Below, piece by piece: positions 8,529 to 19,209 of a stretch of 64,000 nt of DNA (position 1 is its first letter; each line of letters begins with the position of its first letter). Made by a program: the position numbers and the translations under genes. The notes under the pieces were generated by a model, which worked only from the letters and a program-made list of their open reading frames with translations, was not told the origin of the DNA and made no database searches. This stretch comes from Parazoarcus communis (GTDB taxonomy: Bacteria; Pseudomonadota; Gammaproteobacteria; Burkholderiales; Rhodocyclaceae), in the NCBI RefSeq assembly GCF_003111665.1, contig NZ_CP022188.1, forward strand, positions 2,356,001 through 2,420,000, read 5' to 3'.

Positions 8529-8954
8529 ATGGCCATCGAACGCACCCTTTCCATTATCAAGCCCGACGCAGTTGCCAAGAACGTGATCGGCCAGATTTAC
8601 GCCCGCTTCGAAGAAGCTGGCCTGAAGATTGTCGCAGCAAAGATGGTTCACCTGTCCGAGCTCGAAGCCGGCCAGTTCTACGCTGTCCACAAAGAGCGTC
8701 CTTTCTTCAAGGATCTGGTGTCCTTCATGGTTTCCGGCCCGGTGATGATCCAGGCCCTGGAAGGCGAGAACGCCATTGCCAAGAACCGTGAGCTGATGGG
8801 CGCCACCGACCCGAAGAAGGCCGACAAGGGCACCATCCGTGCAGATTTCGCCGATTCGATCGACGCCAATGCCGTGCACGGTTCCGACGCTCCGGAAACG
8901 GCTGCGAACGAAATCGCCTTCTTCTTCCCGGGCATGAACGTTTACTCCCGCTAA
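8529..8954 (+). CDS. ndk: Nucleoside diphosphate kinase
   Basis: Transfers the gamma-phosphate from ATP to NDPs through a phospho-histidine, balancing NTP pools in the cytoplasm. The protein is 141 aa, the standard bacterial length. The active-site motif NAVHGSDA places the catalytic histidine at residue 117. The N-terminus ([12 protein letters not shown]) and the [14 protein letters not shown] segment are canonical. The ATG at 8529 follows a GGAGCTG ribosome site. It is monocistronic or read into rlmN through the structured spacer at 8970-9021. Confidence 0.97.
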   Translation: MAIERTLSIIKPDAVAKNVIGQIYARFEEAGLKIVAAKMVHLSELEAGQFYAVHKERPFFKDLVSFMVSGPVMIQALEGENAIAKNRELMGATDPKKADKGTIRADFADSIDANAVHGSDAPETAANEIAFFFPGMNVYSR

Positions 8955-8969
8955 GCGGTCCATGCCTGT

Positions 8970-9021
8970 GGCCCGCTTCGCCCGCTTCGCGGTGATGCAC
9001 CGCGAACCGCGCGGGCGGGCC
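8970..9021 (+). terminator. Long GC-rich stem-loop between ndk and rlmN
   Basis: The inner hairpin TTCGCGGTG-ATG-CACCGCGAA (8986-9006) is flanked by outer arms GGCCCGC (8970-8976) and GCGGGCC near 9015-9021. Only a three-T tract follows, so termination is uncertain. It may attenuate or process the ndk-rlmN transcript. Confidence 0.45.
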
Positions 9022-9040
9022 GTTTGCATTGGAGGTAATG

Positions 9041-10171
9041 ATGAATAAGCCGGTCAATCTGCTCGATTTCGATGTCGATGGTCTCGTCGCCTGGTTTGCC
9101 GGGATGGGCGAGAAGCCGTTTCGCGCGCGGCAGGTGATGCGCTGGATGCATCACGAAGGCTGCGACGACTTCGATGCGATGACCGATGTGGCGAAATCGC
9201 TGCGGGCCAAGCTCAAGGATGTAGCCTTGATCCAGCCGCCAGTGCCGGTGCGCGATTCGGTGTCGACCGACGGTACGCGCAAGTGGTTGCTTGATGTCGG
9301 TAACGCCAATGCGGTGGAGACGGTGTTCATTCCCGAAACCAGCCGCGGCACGTTGTGCATTTCCTCGCAGGCAGGCTGTGCGCTCGATTGCGCCTTCTGC
9401 TCCACGGGCAAGCAGGGCTTCAACCGCAACCTGAGCGCGGCCGAGATCATCGGTCAGCTGTGGCTTGCAAACAAGTTGCTCGGGGCTGCGCGCGACGAAG
9501 CGGCCGACCTCGAGTCGGGCGAGAAGGACAATGGCCGCATCATCAGCAACGTGGTGATGATGGGCATGGGCGAACCGCTCGCCAATTTCGATAACGTGGT
9601 GACTGCACTGCGCCTGATGCTCGACGACCATGCCTACGGCCTCTCGCGCAGGCGGGTGACGGTGTCGACCTCGGGTATCGTGCCCGCAATGGACCGCTTG
9701 CGCGACGAGTGTCCCGTTGCGCTAGCGGTGTCGCTGCACGCATCCAATGACGCGCTGCGCGACCGTCTGGTGCCGATCAACCAGAAGTATCCTCTGCGCG
9801 AGCTGATGGCGGCTTGCGTGCGCTATCTCGACCGTGCGCCGCGCGACTTCGTCACCTTCGAGTACGTGATGCTCGACGGCGTGAATGACAGTGATGCGCA
9901 TGCACATGAACTTGTTGCGCTGGTGCGTGACGTGCCATGCAAGTTCAACCTGATTCCCTTCAATCCCTTCCCCAATTCGGGTTTTCTGCGCTCCCCGGCG
10001 GACCGCATTCGGCGCTTTGCAGGTATCCTGATCGATGCCGGTATCGTGACCACCACGCGCAAGACGCGCGGTGACGATGTCGATGCTGCCTGCGGCCAGT
10101 TGGCCGGTCAGGTTCAGGACAAAACCCGGCGCACAGTGGTGCGCCTGAAGCAGTCGACGGAGGTTCGCTGA
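9041..10171 (+). CDS. rlmN: 23S rRNA (adenine-C2) methyltransferase RlmN
   Basis: Dual-specificity radical SAM enzyme that methylates C2 of A2503 in 23S rRNA and A37 of some tRNAs. The 376-aa protein begins at the ATG at 9041, five bases after GGAGG (9031-9035). An ATG at 9038 is too close to the ribosome site, and a TTG at 9029 would bury it. The radical SAM cluster [11 protein letters not shown] carries the CX3CX2C triad; [12 protein letters not shown] and the late cysteine in CGQLAGQ complete the catalytic set. The stop overlaps the next ATG (TGATG), coupling it to pilW. Confidence 0.95.
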   Translation: MNKPVNLLDFDVDGLVAWFAGMGEKPFRARQVMRWMHHEGCDDFDAMTDVAKSLRAKLKDVALIQPPVPVRDSVSTDGTRKWLLDVGNANAVETVFIPETSRGTLCISSQAGCALDCAFCSTGKQGFNRNLSAAEIIGQLWLANKLLGAARDEAADLESGEKDNGRIISNVVMMGMGEPLANFDNVVTALRLMLDDHAYGLSRRRVTVSTSGIVPAMDRLRDECPVALAVSLHASNDALRDRLVPINQKYPLRELMAACVRYLDRAPRDFVTFEYVMLDGVNDSDAHAHELVALVRDVPCKFNLIPFNPFPNSGFLRSPADRIRRFAGILIDAGIVTTTRKTRGDDVDAACGQLAGQVQDKTRRTVVRLKQSTEVR

Positions 10172-10980
10172 TGACGGTCAGGATGTTGCCGCTGGTATTG
10201 CTGGTTTCGGCGCTGGGGCTCGGGGGCTGCGTCACGGCGCCGACTTCCGGCGTCAGTGGCGATGCGGTCGGGGTGTCGCGTCCGATGTCGGATGTTCAGC
10301 CGGCTGCCGGGCCTGATGCCCGAGCTCGCGTACATGTGGATCTCGGTCAAGCCTATTTCGAGATCGGGCGCTATGATGTCGCGCTCGACGAGGGCAGGCT
10401 CGCTCTGGCTGAAAGCCCGGCTTATGCGCCCGCCTTTCATCTCATGGGGCTGACCTACATGATGATCGACGAGAACGGCTCGGCTGGAGAGTACTTTTCC
10501 CGGGCCCTCAATGCCGCGCCAGGCGACCCCGACTTCAACAACAGCTATGGCTGGTTTCTTTGCCTGCAGGGGCGTGAGGCCGAAGGGATGGAGCGATTTG
10601 CCCGCGCTGCCCGCAATCCGTACTACCGTTATCCGACGCGTCCGTACACCAATGCAGGCCTGTGCCAGCTGCGGCTGAACAAGGACGCGGAGGCGGAGCA
10701 GCAGTTCATGCTTGCGATCCAGGCTGATCCGGCCAATGCCGAGGCGCTCTATCAGCTGGCTGCCATTGCCTATCGGCGTGGCAATTATCAGGCTGCGCAC
10801 GAGCAGCTCAACCGGTTGCACCAGCAACTCAGGTCGAGCGCTGCATCGGTCTGGCTCGGTTTGCGCACCGCGCGCAAGCTTGGCGAGCGCAATGCAGAGG
10901 CCAGTTATGCCGAGCAGTTGCGTAGCCGTTTTGCCGACTCCGCTGAACATGTCTTGATGATGCAAGGGAAGTACGAGTGA
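10171..10980 (+). CDS. pilW: Type IV pilus biogenesis/stability lipoprotein PilW (PilF)
   Basis: Outer-membrane lipoprotein needed for PilQ secretin assembly and pilus stability. The protein is 269 aa with a lipoprotein signal peptide whose lipobox LGLGGC puts the acylated Cys at residue 20. The mature part is a tetratricopeptide superhelix, with repeats visible around YFEIGRYDVALDEGRLAL, YFSRALNAAPGDPDFNN, AEQQFMLAIQADPANAEALYQLA and onwards. Position between rlmN and rodZ is the conserved proteobacterial location. It overlaps rlmN by 1 nt and rodZ by 4 nt. Confidence 0.93.
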   Translation: MTVRMLPLVLLVSALGLGGCVTAPTSGVSGDAVGVSRPMSDVQPAAGPDARARVHVDLGQAYFEIGRYDVALDEGRLALAESPAYAPAFHLMGLTYMMIDENGSAGEYFSRALNAAPGDPDFNNSYGWFLCLQGREAEGMERFARAARNPYYRYPTRPYTNAGLCQLRLNKDAEAEQQFMLAIQADPANAEALYQLAAIAYRRGNYQAAHEQLNRLHQQLRSSAASVWLGLRTARKLGERNAEASYAEQLRSRFADSAEHVLMMQGKYE

Positions 10981-11915
10981 GTAGCACGCAGTCCGATGCC
11001 GTCACGATGACGGAAACCGCACAGACGCCTGCCGGCACCATGCTGCGCAAGGCGCGTGAAGTGCGCGGCGAGTCGCTTGAAGAGGTCGCTCAGGCATTGA
11101 AGCTTTCAATGCGGCAGTTGGTTGCGATCGAGAGCGGACACTACGAGATCCTGCCAGGGCCGGCATTCGTGCGCGGATTCGTGCGCAACTACGCCCGGCA
11201 TCTGGGGCTGGACCCGGAGGCGGTGCTGGCCGCAGTGGGCGCCGAAGCGTCTGCCGCCGTTGACCTGACGCCGGTTTCGAATGCCGAAGGCGACATGCCA
11301 GCCAATCGCGGGTTCAAGTTCAATGTCGTGCCGGCGGCGGTGGTTGCAGGCCTGCTGCTGGTGCTGATTTCGGCCGGCGGGTATTTCGGCTGGTTCGAGA
11401 CGCCGACGCAGTCCGATGTTGAAGTCATCGAGCCTGGCATGGCGCCCATGACGCAGAGCGAGGCTGAAGAGGTGCTGGCTTCGTCGGCGCCCGTCGCGGT
11501 CGAGGTCGATCCACCGCTTGCCGAGCCTGCAGCCACCGTTGCACCTGTGCCTGAATCCGCAACGCCTTTGGCGTCTGGTGCCCTGGCTGTGCCGGTGGCA
11601 CCGCCTGCTGCAGCGCCTGCGGTGTCTGCTGCTGCTCCGCTTGTACCGGTCGATGCCGCTGCGCCTGCAGCCGATGTGCCGCCGCCCTTGCGCTTCGTTT
11701 TTTCCGGTGAATCCTGGGTCGAAGTGAAGGACGCCTCCGGCGCGATCCTGTTCTCGGGCATCGGGGTCTCCGGAAGCTCGCGGACGGTTCAGGGGGCGCC
11801 GCCGTTTGCGCTCGTGATCGGCAATGCGCGCAGCGTCCGGCTCGAATTCAACGGAAAACCGGTCGACCTCGTGCCTCACACCAAGGTTTCGGTCGCCCGT
11901 CTCACGGTTCAATGA
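10977..11915 (+). CDS. rodZ: Cytoskeletal membrane protein RodZ
   Basis: Links MreB to the elongasome and cell shape. The 312-aa protein starts at GTG 10977, overlapping the pilW stop. Residues about 20-90 form the Xre-type helix-turn-helix ([20 protein letters not shown]...). A single transmembrane helix follows at roughly 115-138 ([20 protein letters not shown]). Next come a long Ala/Pro/Val-rich periplasmic linker and a C-terminal DUF4115 beta domain ([14 protein letters not shown]). This order is the standard RodZ architecture. Confidence 0.92.
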   Translation: MSSTQSDAVTMTETAQTPAGTMLRKAREVRGESLEEVAQALKLSMRQLVAIESGHYEILPGPAFVRGFVRNYARHLGLDPEAVLAAVGAEASAAVDLTPVSNAEGDMPANRGFKFNVVPAAVVAGLLLVLISAGGYFGWFETPTQSDVEVIEPGMAPMTQSEAEEVLASSAPVAVEVDPPLAEPAATVAPVPESATPLASGALAVPVAPPAAAPAVSAAAPLVPVDAAAPAADVPPPLRFVFSGESWVEVKDASGAILFSGIGVSGSSRTVQGAPPFALVIGNARSVRLEFNGKPVDLVPHTKVSVARLTVQ

Positions 11916-11916
11916 C

Positions 11917-13164
11917 ATGACGCAATCCAGTTTGATTTCCGCACCCTCTCCACGCCGCAATACGCGCCTGGTCCGTATCGGGCAGGTTGCCGTGGGCGCA
12001 GGGGCGCCGGTGGTGGTGCAGTCGATGACCAACACCGACACCGCCGACATTCTCGGTACGGCGATGCAGGTGGCCGAACTCGCCCGCGCGGGCTCCGAGA
12101 TGGTCCGCATTACGGTGAATAACGAAGAGGCGGCGCGGGCGGTACCGCATATCCGTGACCGTCTGCTGGCACTGAACATGGATGTGCCGCTGGTGGGCGA
12201 TTTCCACTACAACGGGCATACGCTGCTTTCGAAGTACCCTGCCTGCGCCGAGGCGCTGGCCAAGCTGCGCATCAACCCCGGCAACGTCGGTGCGGGCAGC
12301 AAGCGCGATCCGCAGTTCGCTGCCATCGTCGAGATTGCGTGCAAGTACGACAAGCCGGTGCGTATCGGCGTCAACTGGGGCAGTCTCGACCAGTCGGTGC
12401 TGGCGCGGATCATGGACGAGAACGCGACGCGTGCCGAACCGCGCGACGCCGGCGCGGTCATGCGCGAGGCGCTCGTGGTGTCTGCGCTCGAATCTGCCGC
12501 CAAGGCCGAGGAGTATGGGCTGGCCGGGGATCGCATCATTCTGTCGGCCAAGGTGTCGAGCGTGCAGGACCTGATTGCGGTGTACCGTGACATGGCCGTC
12601 CGCTGCGACTATCCGCTGCACCTCGGGCTGACCGAGGCCGGCATGGGGAGCAAGGGCATCGTCGGCTCCACTGCCGCGCTGGCCGTGCTGCTGCAGGAAG
12701 GTATTGGTGACACCATCCGCATCTCGCTCACACCCGAGCCCGGCGGCAGCCGCACTCAGGAAGTCGTGGTGGCTCAGGAGATCCTGCAGACCATGGGCCT
12801 GCGTGCCTTTACGCCGATGGTCACGGCCTGTCCCGGCTGCGGACGCACGACCAGCACCTTCTTCCAGGAGCTGGCATCGGGCATTCAGAACTACGTGCGC
12901 GAGCAGATGCCGACCTGGCGTGACCAGTACGACGGCGTCGAGAACATGACCCTTGCGGTGATGGGCTGCGTAGTCAATGGTCCGGGCGAGAGCAAGCATG
13001 CCAACATCGGCATCTCGCTGCCCGGTACCGGTGAAACGCCGGCTGCCCCGGTCTTTGTTGACGGGCAGAAGACGGTCACCCTGCGTGGCGACAATATCGC
13101 TGCCGAATTCAAGGCGATCGTGGACGATTACGTCTCCACCCGCTATACCCGCAAGGCCGGTTGA
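11917..13164 (+). CDS. ispG: 4-hydroxy-3-methylbut-2-en-1-yl diphosphate synthase (IspG/GcpE)
   Basis: Penultimate enzyme of the MEP isoprenoid pathway, a [4Fe-4S] reductive dehydratase. The start ATG at 11917 is 1 nt after the rodZ stop and gives 415 aa; a 31-codon upstream extension within rodZ is rejected. The TIM-barrel part begins around TRLVRIG and contains [11 protein letters not shown]. The cluster ligands are in [10 protein letters not shown] and [10 protein letters not shown]. The length matches the longer bacterial IspG form without the large plant-type insert. Confidence 0.95.
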   Translation: MTQSSLISAPSPRRNTRLVRIGQVAVGAGAPVVVQSMTNTDTADILGTAMQVAELARAGSEMVRITVNNEEAARAVPHIRDRLLALNMDVPLVGDFHYNGHTLLSKYPACAEALAKLRINPGNVGAGSKRDPQFAAIVEIACKYDKPVRIGVNWGSLDQSVLARIMDENATRAEPRDAGAVMREALVVSALESAAKAEEYGLAGDRIILSAKVSSVQDLIAVYRDMAVRCDYPLHLGLTEAGMGSKGIVGSTAALAVLLQEGIGDTIRISLTPEPGGSRTQEVVVAQEILQTMGLRAFTPMVTACPGCGRTTSTFFQELASGIQNYVREQMPTWRDQYDGVENMTLAVMGCVVNGPGESKHANIGISLPGTGETPAAPVFVDGQKTVTLRGDNIAAEFKAIVDDYVSTRYTRKAG

Positions 13165-13209
13165 ACACCGGCCCCGACAAGAACAAGACAACGACAAGCA
13201 GAATCATCA

Positions 13210-14520
13210 ATGAGTCAGACCTTGCAGGCCGTACGCGGGATGAACGACATCCTGCCCGACGAGGCCGAAATCTGGGAAAACTTCGAAGACATCGTGCGCG
13301 ACTGGTTGCGCAGCTACGGCTACCGCCCGATCCGCATGCCGATCGTCGAGCCGACGCCGCTGTTCAAGCGCGCGATCGGCGAGGTGACCGATATCGTCGA
13401 GAAGGAAATGTATTCGTTCGAGGACGCGCTCAATGGTGAGCACCTGACGCTGCGCCCCGAGGGCACCGCATCGTGCGTGCGCGCTGCGATCCAGCACAAC
13501 CTGGTGGCTGCCGGCGGACCGCAGCGCCTGTACTACCACGGCCCGATGTTCCGTCACGAACGTCCGCAGAAAGGGCGTTACCGGCAGTTCCACCAGATCG
13601 GTATCGAGGCACTGGGCTTCGCCGGTCCGGATATTGATGCCGAGCACATCATCATGTGCGCCCGGTTGTGGGACGACCTCGGGCTGGAAGACGTCAGCCT
13701 CGAGATCAACTCGCTGGGCTCGGCCGAAGAGCGGGCCCTGCACCGTGCGGCGCTGATCACTTACCTCGAGCAGCATCAGGATCGCCTGGACGAGGATGGC
13801 AAGCGCCGCCTGTACTCCAATCCGCTGCGTATCCTCGATACGAAGAATCCCGACCTGCAAGATATCGTCGAGGCCGCGCCGAAGCTGGCAGATTATCTCG
13901 GCGACGAGTCGCGCGAGCACTTCGACGCCGTGCAGGTGCTGCTCAAGGATGCCGGTATTCCGTACCGGATCAATCATCGGCTGGTACGGGGCTTGGATTA
14001 CTACAATCGCACCGTGTTCGAGTGGGTCACCACCCGACTGGGCGCGCAGGGCACCATTTGTGCCGGCGGCCGCTACGACGGACTGGTCAGCCAGCTTGGG
14101 GGGAAACCCCAGCCTGCGGCCGGTTTCGCCATGGGGGTCGAGCGCCTGCTCGCCTTGTGGAAGGAATGTGGCGGCGAGGCCGAGCGCGTGGTGCCCGACG
14201 TCTATGTCGTGCACATGGGCGACGCAGCCCGGCGCCTGGCTTTCCGGGCTGCAGAGGCGCTGCGTGGTCACGGCTTTGCGGCGACGCTGCACTGCGGCGG
14301 TGGCAGTTTCAAGTCGCAGATGAAGAAGGCCGATGGCAGTGGTGCTGCGATTGCACTCGTGATCGGCGAGGACGAAGCTGCGGCGGGTGAAGTGGGTGTG
14401 AAGCCCTTGCGCGGACACGGCGCGCAGCAGCGCGTAGCACTGGACCTGCTGGCTGAAACAGTGGCAGAGGTCCTGTTTAACGAAGATGGCGACGAAGGGG
14501 CTGACAATGGCAGTGTATGA
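13210..14520 (+). CDS. hisS: Histidyl-tRNA synthetase
   Basis: Class II aminoacyl-tRNA synthetase, 436 aa. Motif 2 is around [20 protein letters not shown], the histidine-specific signature is [15 protein letters not shown], and motif 3 is [13 protein letters not shown]...[10 protein letters not shown]-terminal anticodon-binding domain follows. The initial [16 protein letters not shown] is typical. It lies 45 nt after ispG, overlaps yfgM by 14 nt, and sits in the conserved ispG-hisS-yfgM-bamB-der order. A catalytically dead paralogue, hisZ, is at 21550-22704. Confidence 0.97.
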   Translation: MSQTLQAVRGMNDILPDEAEIWENFEDIVRDWLRSYGYRPIRMPIVEPTPLFKRAIGEVTDIVEKEMYSFEDALNGEHLTLRPEGTASCVRAAIQHNLVAAGGPQRLYYHGPMFRHERPQKGRYRQFHQIGIEALGFAGPDIDAEHIIMCARLWDDLGLEDVSLEINSLGSAEERALHRAALITYLEQHQDRLDEDGKRRLYSNPLRILDTKNPDLQDIVEAAPKLADYLGDESREHFDAVQVLLKDAGIPYRINHRLVRGLDYYNRTVFEWVTTRLGAQGTICAGGRYDGLVSQLGGKPQPAAGFAMGVERLLALWKECGGEAERVVPDVYVVHMGDAARRLAFRAAEALRGHGFAATLHCGGGSFKSQMKKADGSGAAIALVIGEDEAAAGEVGVKPLRGHGAQQRVALDLLAETVAEVLFNEDGDEGADNGSV

Positions 14521-15151
14521 CCTGGAAGAGCAGGAACAGATTTCCGAACTGAAGGCCTGGTGGGCGCAGTACGGCAAGCTGGTAACGACGATTGCGGTGG
14601 TGGCTGCGCTGGCGTCGGTCGGCTGGCAGGCCTGGCAGTGGTATTCCAACAAGACTGCGGCCGAGGCCGGAGCCGTCTATTACAGCCTGCAGCAGGCTGC
14701 GGCCGAGCAGGATGCGCAGAAGGCACGTGATGCCGCCGGGCGTCTGATCGGCGACTATGGCAGCACCGCCTACGCGCAGCTCGGTGCCTTGCTCTCTGCC
14801 TCGGTGCAGTTTGCCAAGGGCGATCTGGACAATGCCCGATCGCAGCTCGAGTGGGCAGCGGACGAAGGCAAGGACCCCGCATTGCGCGAGCTGGCGCGTC
14901 TGCGCCTCGCAGCCGTGCTGTTGCAGCAGGACGCGGCCGACAAGGCCCTGGCGCGCCTGCAGCCGGTTCCCGACAGTGCATACAAGGCCCGTTTCGAAGA
15001 TCTCCGCGGTGACGCGCTTGCAGCACAGGGCAAGCCGGCCGAGGCCCGCGTCGCCTATCAGGCCGCGATCGATGCGCTGGCCTCCGCTGGTGAAGAGGCG
15101 GTGACCCTGCGCGAGGTGGTGCGCATCAAACTTGAATCGCTGGAAGGTTGA
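14507..15151 (+). CDS. yfgM: YfgM/TPR-like periplasmic ancillary protein of the SecYEG translocon
   Basis: Membrane-anchored periplasmic TPR protein; in E. coli YfgM works with PpiD at the Sec translocon. The start is taken at ATG 14507 ([11 protein letters not shown], 214 aa), matching family starts and lying inside the end of hisS. An ATG seven codons upstream is less likely. A single transmembrane helix ([19 protein letters not shown]) is followed by alpha-helical TPR-like repeats rich in Ala, Gln and Asp. The bamB start lies 3 nt downstream. Confidence 0.88.
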   Translation: MAVYDLEEQEQISELKAWWAQYGKLVTTIAVVAALASVGWQAWQWYSNKTAAEAGAVYYSLQQAAAEQDAQKARDAAGRLIGDYGSTAYAQLGALLSASVQFAKGDLDNARSQLEWAADEGKDPALRELARLRLAAVLLQQDAADKALARLQPVPDSAYKARFEDLRGDALAAQGKPAEARVAYQAAIDALASAGEEAVTLREVVRIKLESLEG

Positions 15152-15154
15152 GCC

Positions 15155-16297
15155 ATGAAATTTTCATCCCTGCGCACCTTGCCGCTGTTGGGCGCATTTG
15201 CGTTGCTGGCCGGTTGTTCTTCGCTGAATCCGTTTGCAAGCAGCGCGCCCAAGCCCGCAGAACTCGTTGACTTCAAGCCGACCGCCGGCCTGCGTGTCGT
15301 CTGGCAGGCGAGCATTGGCGAGTCCGGTCCCTATGTGTTCCATCCAGCCGTCGTGGGCGACAGCGTCTATGCAGCCGCCACCGACGGTGATGTTGCCCGC
15401 TTCGAGGCGGGGCGGGCAGTGTGGCGTGCAGATGCCGACACCGACCTGTCTGCTGGCGTCGGCAGCGACGGCAAGCTTGCCGTCGTGGTGACGGTTTCGG
15501 GCGTGGCAATTGCCTACGATGCGACCAATGGTTCGGAGCGCTGGCGCGCACCGATTGGTGCCGAAGTTCTGGCGCCGCCCGCGGTAAATGACGATGTGGT
15601 GGTGTTGCGCGGTTCCGATCATCGCCTGATCGCCCTCAATGCGCGTGACGGCAGCAAGCGCTGGGTCTATCAGCGCAACAACCCCCCACTTGCTCTGCGC
15701 TCCTACGCAGGCGTGGTGCTTGAGGGCGGCGTGGCGCTCGCCGGCTTCCCGGGCGGCAAGATGGTGGCGGTTAATCTCTCCAATGGTGGCGCGCTGTGGG
15801 AGCTGAGCGTGGCATCACCGCGTGGCGCAACCGAGCTCGAGCGGGTTGCGGACGTGGCTGGAACGCCGGTCATCGGCCGGCGTGAAGTGTGCGCAGTAAC
15901 CTATCAGGGGCGGGCCGCCTGCTTTGACGGCAGCAACGGCAACGCCCTGTGGTCGCGTGAGTTCTCCAGCAGCGTCGGCATGGATCGCGATGCCCGCTTC
16001 GCGATCATTACGGATGACCACGATGCGGTGAATGCGCTTGATGTCTATAGTGGTGCAAGCATGTGGAAGCAGGATGCGCTGCTTCGGCGGGCGGTGTCGC
16101 GCCCCCTCATCGTCGGCGACTATGTCGTAGTCGGCGATGGCCAAGGATATATCCATCTGCTCAGTCGTGAGGACGGTGCCTTCGTGGCCCGTGATCGCGC
16201 CGACAGCAGCCCGGTGGTCGCCGATCTGCGACTGCTGGGCAGTGGTTTTGTGGTTCAGACGCGCGATGGCGATGTTGTCGCCTATGACGTGCGTTAA
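15155..16297 (+). CDS. bamB: Outer membrane assembly lipoprotein BamB
   Basis: BAM complex lipoprotein that scaffolds BamA for beta-barrel insertion. The 380-aa protein has a signal peptide with lipobox LLAGC (Cys21). It then has an eight-bladed beta-propeller of PQQ-like repeats; blade motifs such as VVGDSVYAAATDGDVARFEA, GSERWRAPIGAEV and VYSGASMWKQDAL are visible. The context between yfgM and der is the classical one. Confidence 0.94.
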   Translation: MKFSSLRTLPLLGAFALLAGCSSLNPFASSAPKPAELVDFKPTAGLRVVWQASIGESGPYVFHPAVVGDSVYAAATDGDVARFEAGRAVWRADADTDLSAGVGSDGKLAVVVTVSGVAIAYDATNGSERWRAPIGAEVLAPPAVNDDVVVLRGSDHRLIALNARDGSKRWVYQRNNPPLALRSYAGVVLEGGVALAGFPGGKMVAVNLSNGGALWELSVASPRGATELERVADVAGTPVIGRREVCAVTYQGRAACFDGSNGNALWSREFSSSVGMDRDARFAIITDDHDAVNALDVYSGASMWKQDALLRRAVSRPLIVGDYVVVGDGQGYIHLLSREDGAFVARDRADSSPVVADLRLLGSGFVVQTRDGDVVAYDVR

Positions 16298-16312
16298 GTC
16301 GGAATACGCTCA

Positions 16313-17641
16313 GTGAAACCTACCATCGTCCTCGTCGGCCGTCCCAATGTGGGCAAGTCGACCCTGTTCAACCGGCTGACCCGCACGCGTGATGCGCTGG
16401 TGGCCGATCAGCCCGGCCTCACCCGCGATCGCCACTACGGCATCGGGCGCGTCGGCGATCGTGACTACCTCGTCGTGGATACGGCCGGTTTCGACCCGGT
16501 CGCCAAGGACGGCATCATGCACGAGATGGCACGGCAGGCCGAGCAGGCAATCGCCGAGGCCGACGTGCTCCTGTTTCTGGTGGACGGTCGCGCAGGGCGT
16601 ACGCCTCACGACGAGCAGATCGCGGCGCGCCTGCGCCGCTCCGGGCGTCCGGTGCACCTCGTGGTCAACAAGGCCGAAGGGCTGGAGCGTTCGCTCGCGT
16701 CGGCTGATTTTCACGCGCTCGGCTTCGGTGCGCCCTTGCCGGTGTCCGCGGCCCATGGCGATGGCATCAAGCAGCTCATCGACCTCGTGCTCGCGCCCTT
16801 TCCGCTCGACGATGAGCCTCAGTCGAGCGAGGACAGTGGACCGGCGGTCGCCATCGTCGGCCGCCCCAATGTCGGCAAATCCACGCTGGTCAATACGCTG
16901 ATCGGTGAAGAGCGTGTGATCGCGTTCGACCTGCCCGGTACCACACGTGATGCCATCTCGATCCCGTTCGAACGCGGTGGCAAGAACTACACCCTGATCG
17001 ATACCGCAGGTCTGCGCCGCCGTGGCCGCGTGTTCGAGGCGGTGGAAAAGTTCTCGGTGATCAAGACCTTGCAGGCCATCCAGGAGGCGAACGTCGCCGT
17101 GCTGGTGCTGGATGCATCGCTGGATATCTCGGATCAGGACGCGCATATCGCCGGCTTCGTGCTGGAAGCCGGACGTGCCCTCGTGGTTGCGATCAACAAG
17201 TGGGACGCAGTCGACGATTATCAGCGCGACCAGCTCAAGCAGGAGATCACGCGCAAGCTGGGCTTCCTGTCGTTCGCCCGGTTCCACCAGATCTCTGCGC
17301 TCAGGTCCGATGGCGTGGGCGCGCTGCTGAAGTCGGTCGATGCGGCCTATGCCGCGGCGATGTCCAACCTGTCCACGCCGCAGCTGACCAGAATCATGCA
17401 GGCTGCAATTGCCAAGCAGGCGCCGCCGCGACATGGTACTTCGCGGCCCAAGTTGCGCTATGCCCACCAGGGCGGCATGAACCCGCCGATCATCGTGATC
17501 CACGGAAATTCGCTGGAGAATCTGCCGACGTCCTATGTGCGCTACCTTGAGCGCGCCTTCATGGAGGCATTCAAGCTGCAGGGTACCCCCTTGCGTATCC
17601 AGTTCCGTACTGCGCACAATCCGTATGCGACCAAGGCCTGA
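16313..17641 (+). CDS. der: Ribosome biogenesis GTPase Der (EngA)
   Basis: Essential tandem GTPase acting in 50S subunit maturation. The 442-aa protein starts with GTG at 16313. The first G domain has P-loop GRPNVGKST near residue 8 and NKAEG; the second has GRPNVGKST near residue 183, the DTAGL switch and NKWD. The C-terminal KH-like domain ends around [15 protein letters not shown] sequence (here [17 protein letters not shown]). It is the last gene of the rodZ-ispG-hisS-bamB block. Confidence 0.97.
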   Translation: MKPTIVLVGRPNVGKSTLFNRLTRTRDALVADQPGLTRDRHYGIGRVGDRDYLVVDTAGFDPVAKDGIMHEMARQAEQAIAEADVLLFLVDGRAGRTPHDEQIAARLRRSGRPVHLVVNKAEGLERSLASADFHALGFGAPLPVSAAHGDGIKQLIDLVLAPFPLDDEPQSSEDSGPAVAIVGRPNVGKSTLVNTLIGEERVIAFDLPGTTRDAISIPFERGGKNYTLIDTAGLRRRGRVFEAVEKFSVIKTLQAIQEANVAVLVLDASLDISDQDAHIAGFVLEAGRALVVAINKWDAVDDYQRDQLKQEITRKLGFLSFARFHQISALRSDGVGALLKSVDAAYAAAMSNLSTPQLTRIMQAAIAKQAPPRHGTSRPKLRYAHQGGMNPPIIVIHGNSLENLPTSYVRYLERAFMEAFKLQGTPLRIQFRTAHNPYATKA

Positions 17642-17749
17642 TTGGCGAAATCCTTGTATCCACACGTGGATTTGGTCGCATACTGTCATGTGGCGGTGCA
17701 GCAATAAATCCTATACATTCTTATAAACACAAAATAACGAGGTTCCACA
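17642..17749 (+). promoter_or_regulatory. hfq upstream region
   Basis: This 108-bp spacer becomes AT-rich towards hfq. It contains a perfect inverted repeat ATCCAC-AC-GTGGAT (17658-17671), possibly part of der transcript ending. A TATACA -10-like box is at 17712-17717. The hfq ribosome site GAGG (17739-17742) is 7 nt from the ATG. No convincing -35 was found, so the promoter is only suggested. Confidence 0.35.
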
Positions 17750-17995
17750 ATGAGTAATAAAGGGCAACTTCTACAAGACCCGTTCCTGAACACCCTGCGC
17801 CGTGAGCATGTCCCGGTTTCGATCTATCTCGTGAACGGCATCAAGCTGCAGGGCCAGATCGAATCCTTCGACCAGTACGTTGTCCTGCTCAAGAATACCG
17901 TCACGCAGATGGTCTACAAGCACGCCATCTCCACCGTCGTACCTGCCCGTCCGGTGACCATTCAGCAGCAGGAGCCGGGCGAGGGCGCCAACTGA
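17750..17995 (+). CDS. hfq: RNA chaperone Hfq
   Basis: Sm-like hexameric RNA chaperone mediating sRNA-mRNA pairing. The 81-aa protein has the Sm1 motif around [19 protein letters not shown] and [20 protein letters not shown], and the Sm2 motif [10 protein letters not shown] with the KH pair of the proximal RNA site. The C-terminal tail is short, as in Betaproteobacteria. The hfq-hflX-hflK-hflC order is conserved across proteobacteria. Confidence 0.97.
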   Translation: MSNKGQLLQDPFLNTLRREHVPVSIYLVNGIKLQGQIESFDQYVVLLKNTVTQMVYKHAISTVVPARPVTIQQQEPGEGAN

Positions 17996-18049
17996 TTTCC
18001 CTTTTGTTTTTGCTGAAGGGCCTGAAACTGTCCGCAGGGGTTGCGCAAG

Positions 18050-19195
18050 ATGTTTGAGCGCCCCGGCAGCGGCGAACGGGCCGTTCTCGTTCAACTCGAC
18101 CTGCGCCAGGGGGCGTTTGACGAGCGACTGTCCGAGCTGAAGCTGCTGGCCATGAGTGCCGGCGCCAGCGTGGAGGCGGTCGTGACCGGTCGCCGTGCGG
18201 CACCGGATCCGGCGCTGTTTGCCGGGCGCGGCAAGGTCGAGGAGATCGCCGAGGCGCTGCGCGCGAACGAGGCGGATCTCGTCATCTTCAATCACGCCCT
18301 GTCGCCTGGTCAGCAAAGAAACCTCGAGCGTGTGCTGCAGCATCGCGTCGTCGATCGCACTGCGCTGATCCTCGACATATTTGCCATGCGTGCGCGCAGT
18401 CACGAAGGCAAGCTGCAGGTCGAGCTCGCGCAACTCAGCCACCTTGCGACCCGTCTGGTGCGAGGCTGGACCCACCTTGAGCGGCAGAAGGGCGGTATCG
18501 GATTGCGCGGACCGGGGGAGACTCAGCTCGAAACCGACCGTCGCCTGCTCGGCACCCGCGTGAAAATGCTCAAGCTGCGCCTGAAGCAGATCGAGAAGCA
18601 GCGCCGCACCCGTCGTCGTGCGCGCGATCGCAGGGATGTGCTGTCGGTGTCCCTGGTGGGGTACACGAACGCGGGAAAATCCACGCTTTTCAATGCATTG
18701 ACCAAGGCCGGCGGCTATGCCGCAGACCAGCTTTTTGCCACGCTCGACACCACTTCGCGCAGACTTTTTGTCGGTACGGGGAACGTCGTGCTGTCGGATA
18801 CGGTCGGATTCATCCGTGACCTGCCGCATGCGCTTGTTGCTGCGTTCAAGGCAACGCTCGAGGAAACGGCCCAGGCAGATCTTCTGCTTCATGTGGTCGA
18901 TTCGGCGAGCGAAGACCGTGACGCACAGATTGCGGCAGTAAACGACGTGCTGTCGGAGATCGGCGCTGCTGAAGTGCCGCAGATTCTGGTGTGGAACAAG
19001 ATCGACCTGACCCACGCCGGGGCGGCAGTCGAGCGGGATGACTGTGATAGAATCAGGCGTTTTTTTTTGAGCGCGAGAACCGGCGAAGGGCTGGATCTGA
19101 TTCGCGCTGCGCTGGCCGAGGCCGCGCAAGAGGCAGTTGCACCCGAACTAGAACAGCAAGCTGACTCCGTCAATAACTTTCCATTGCAACAGTGA
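18050..19195 (+). CDS. hflX: Ribosome-splitting GTPase HflX
   Basis: GTPase that binds the 50S subunit and splits stalled ribosomes. The ATG at 18050 gives 381 aa and has AGGGG (18036-18040) at a good distance; the TTG at 18041 is too close. The N-terminal glycine-rich HflX domain (LFAGRGKVEEIAE; GPGETQLETDRR) is followed by a G domain with P-loop GYTNAGKST near residue 205, the DTVGFIRDLPH switch and NKID. A run of nine T (19070-19078) lies near the 3' end of the coding sequence, an unusual homopolymer in this GC-rich genome. Confidence 0.95.
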   Translation: MFERPGSGERAVLVQLDLRQGAFDERLSELKLLAMSAGASVEAVVTGRRAAPDPALFAGRGKVEEIAEALRANEADLVIFNHALSPGQQRNLERVLQHRVVDRTALILDIFAMRARSHEGKLQVELAQLSHLATRLVRGWTHLERQKGGIGLRGPGETQLETDRRLLGTRVKMLKLRLKQIEKQRRTRRRARDRRDVLSVSLVGYTNAGKSTLFNALTKAGGYAADQLFATLDTTSRRLFVGTGNVVLSDTVGFIRDLPHALVAAFKATLEETAQADLLLHVVDSASEDRDAQIAAVNDVLSEIGAAEVPQILVWNKIDLTHAGAAVERDDCDRIRRFFLSARTGEGLDLIRAALAEAAQEAVAPELEQQADSVNNFPLQQ

Positions 19196-19209
19196 TAACA
19201 GGCATTCTC

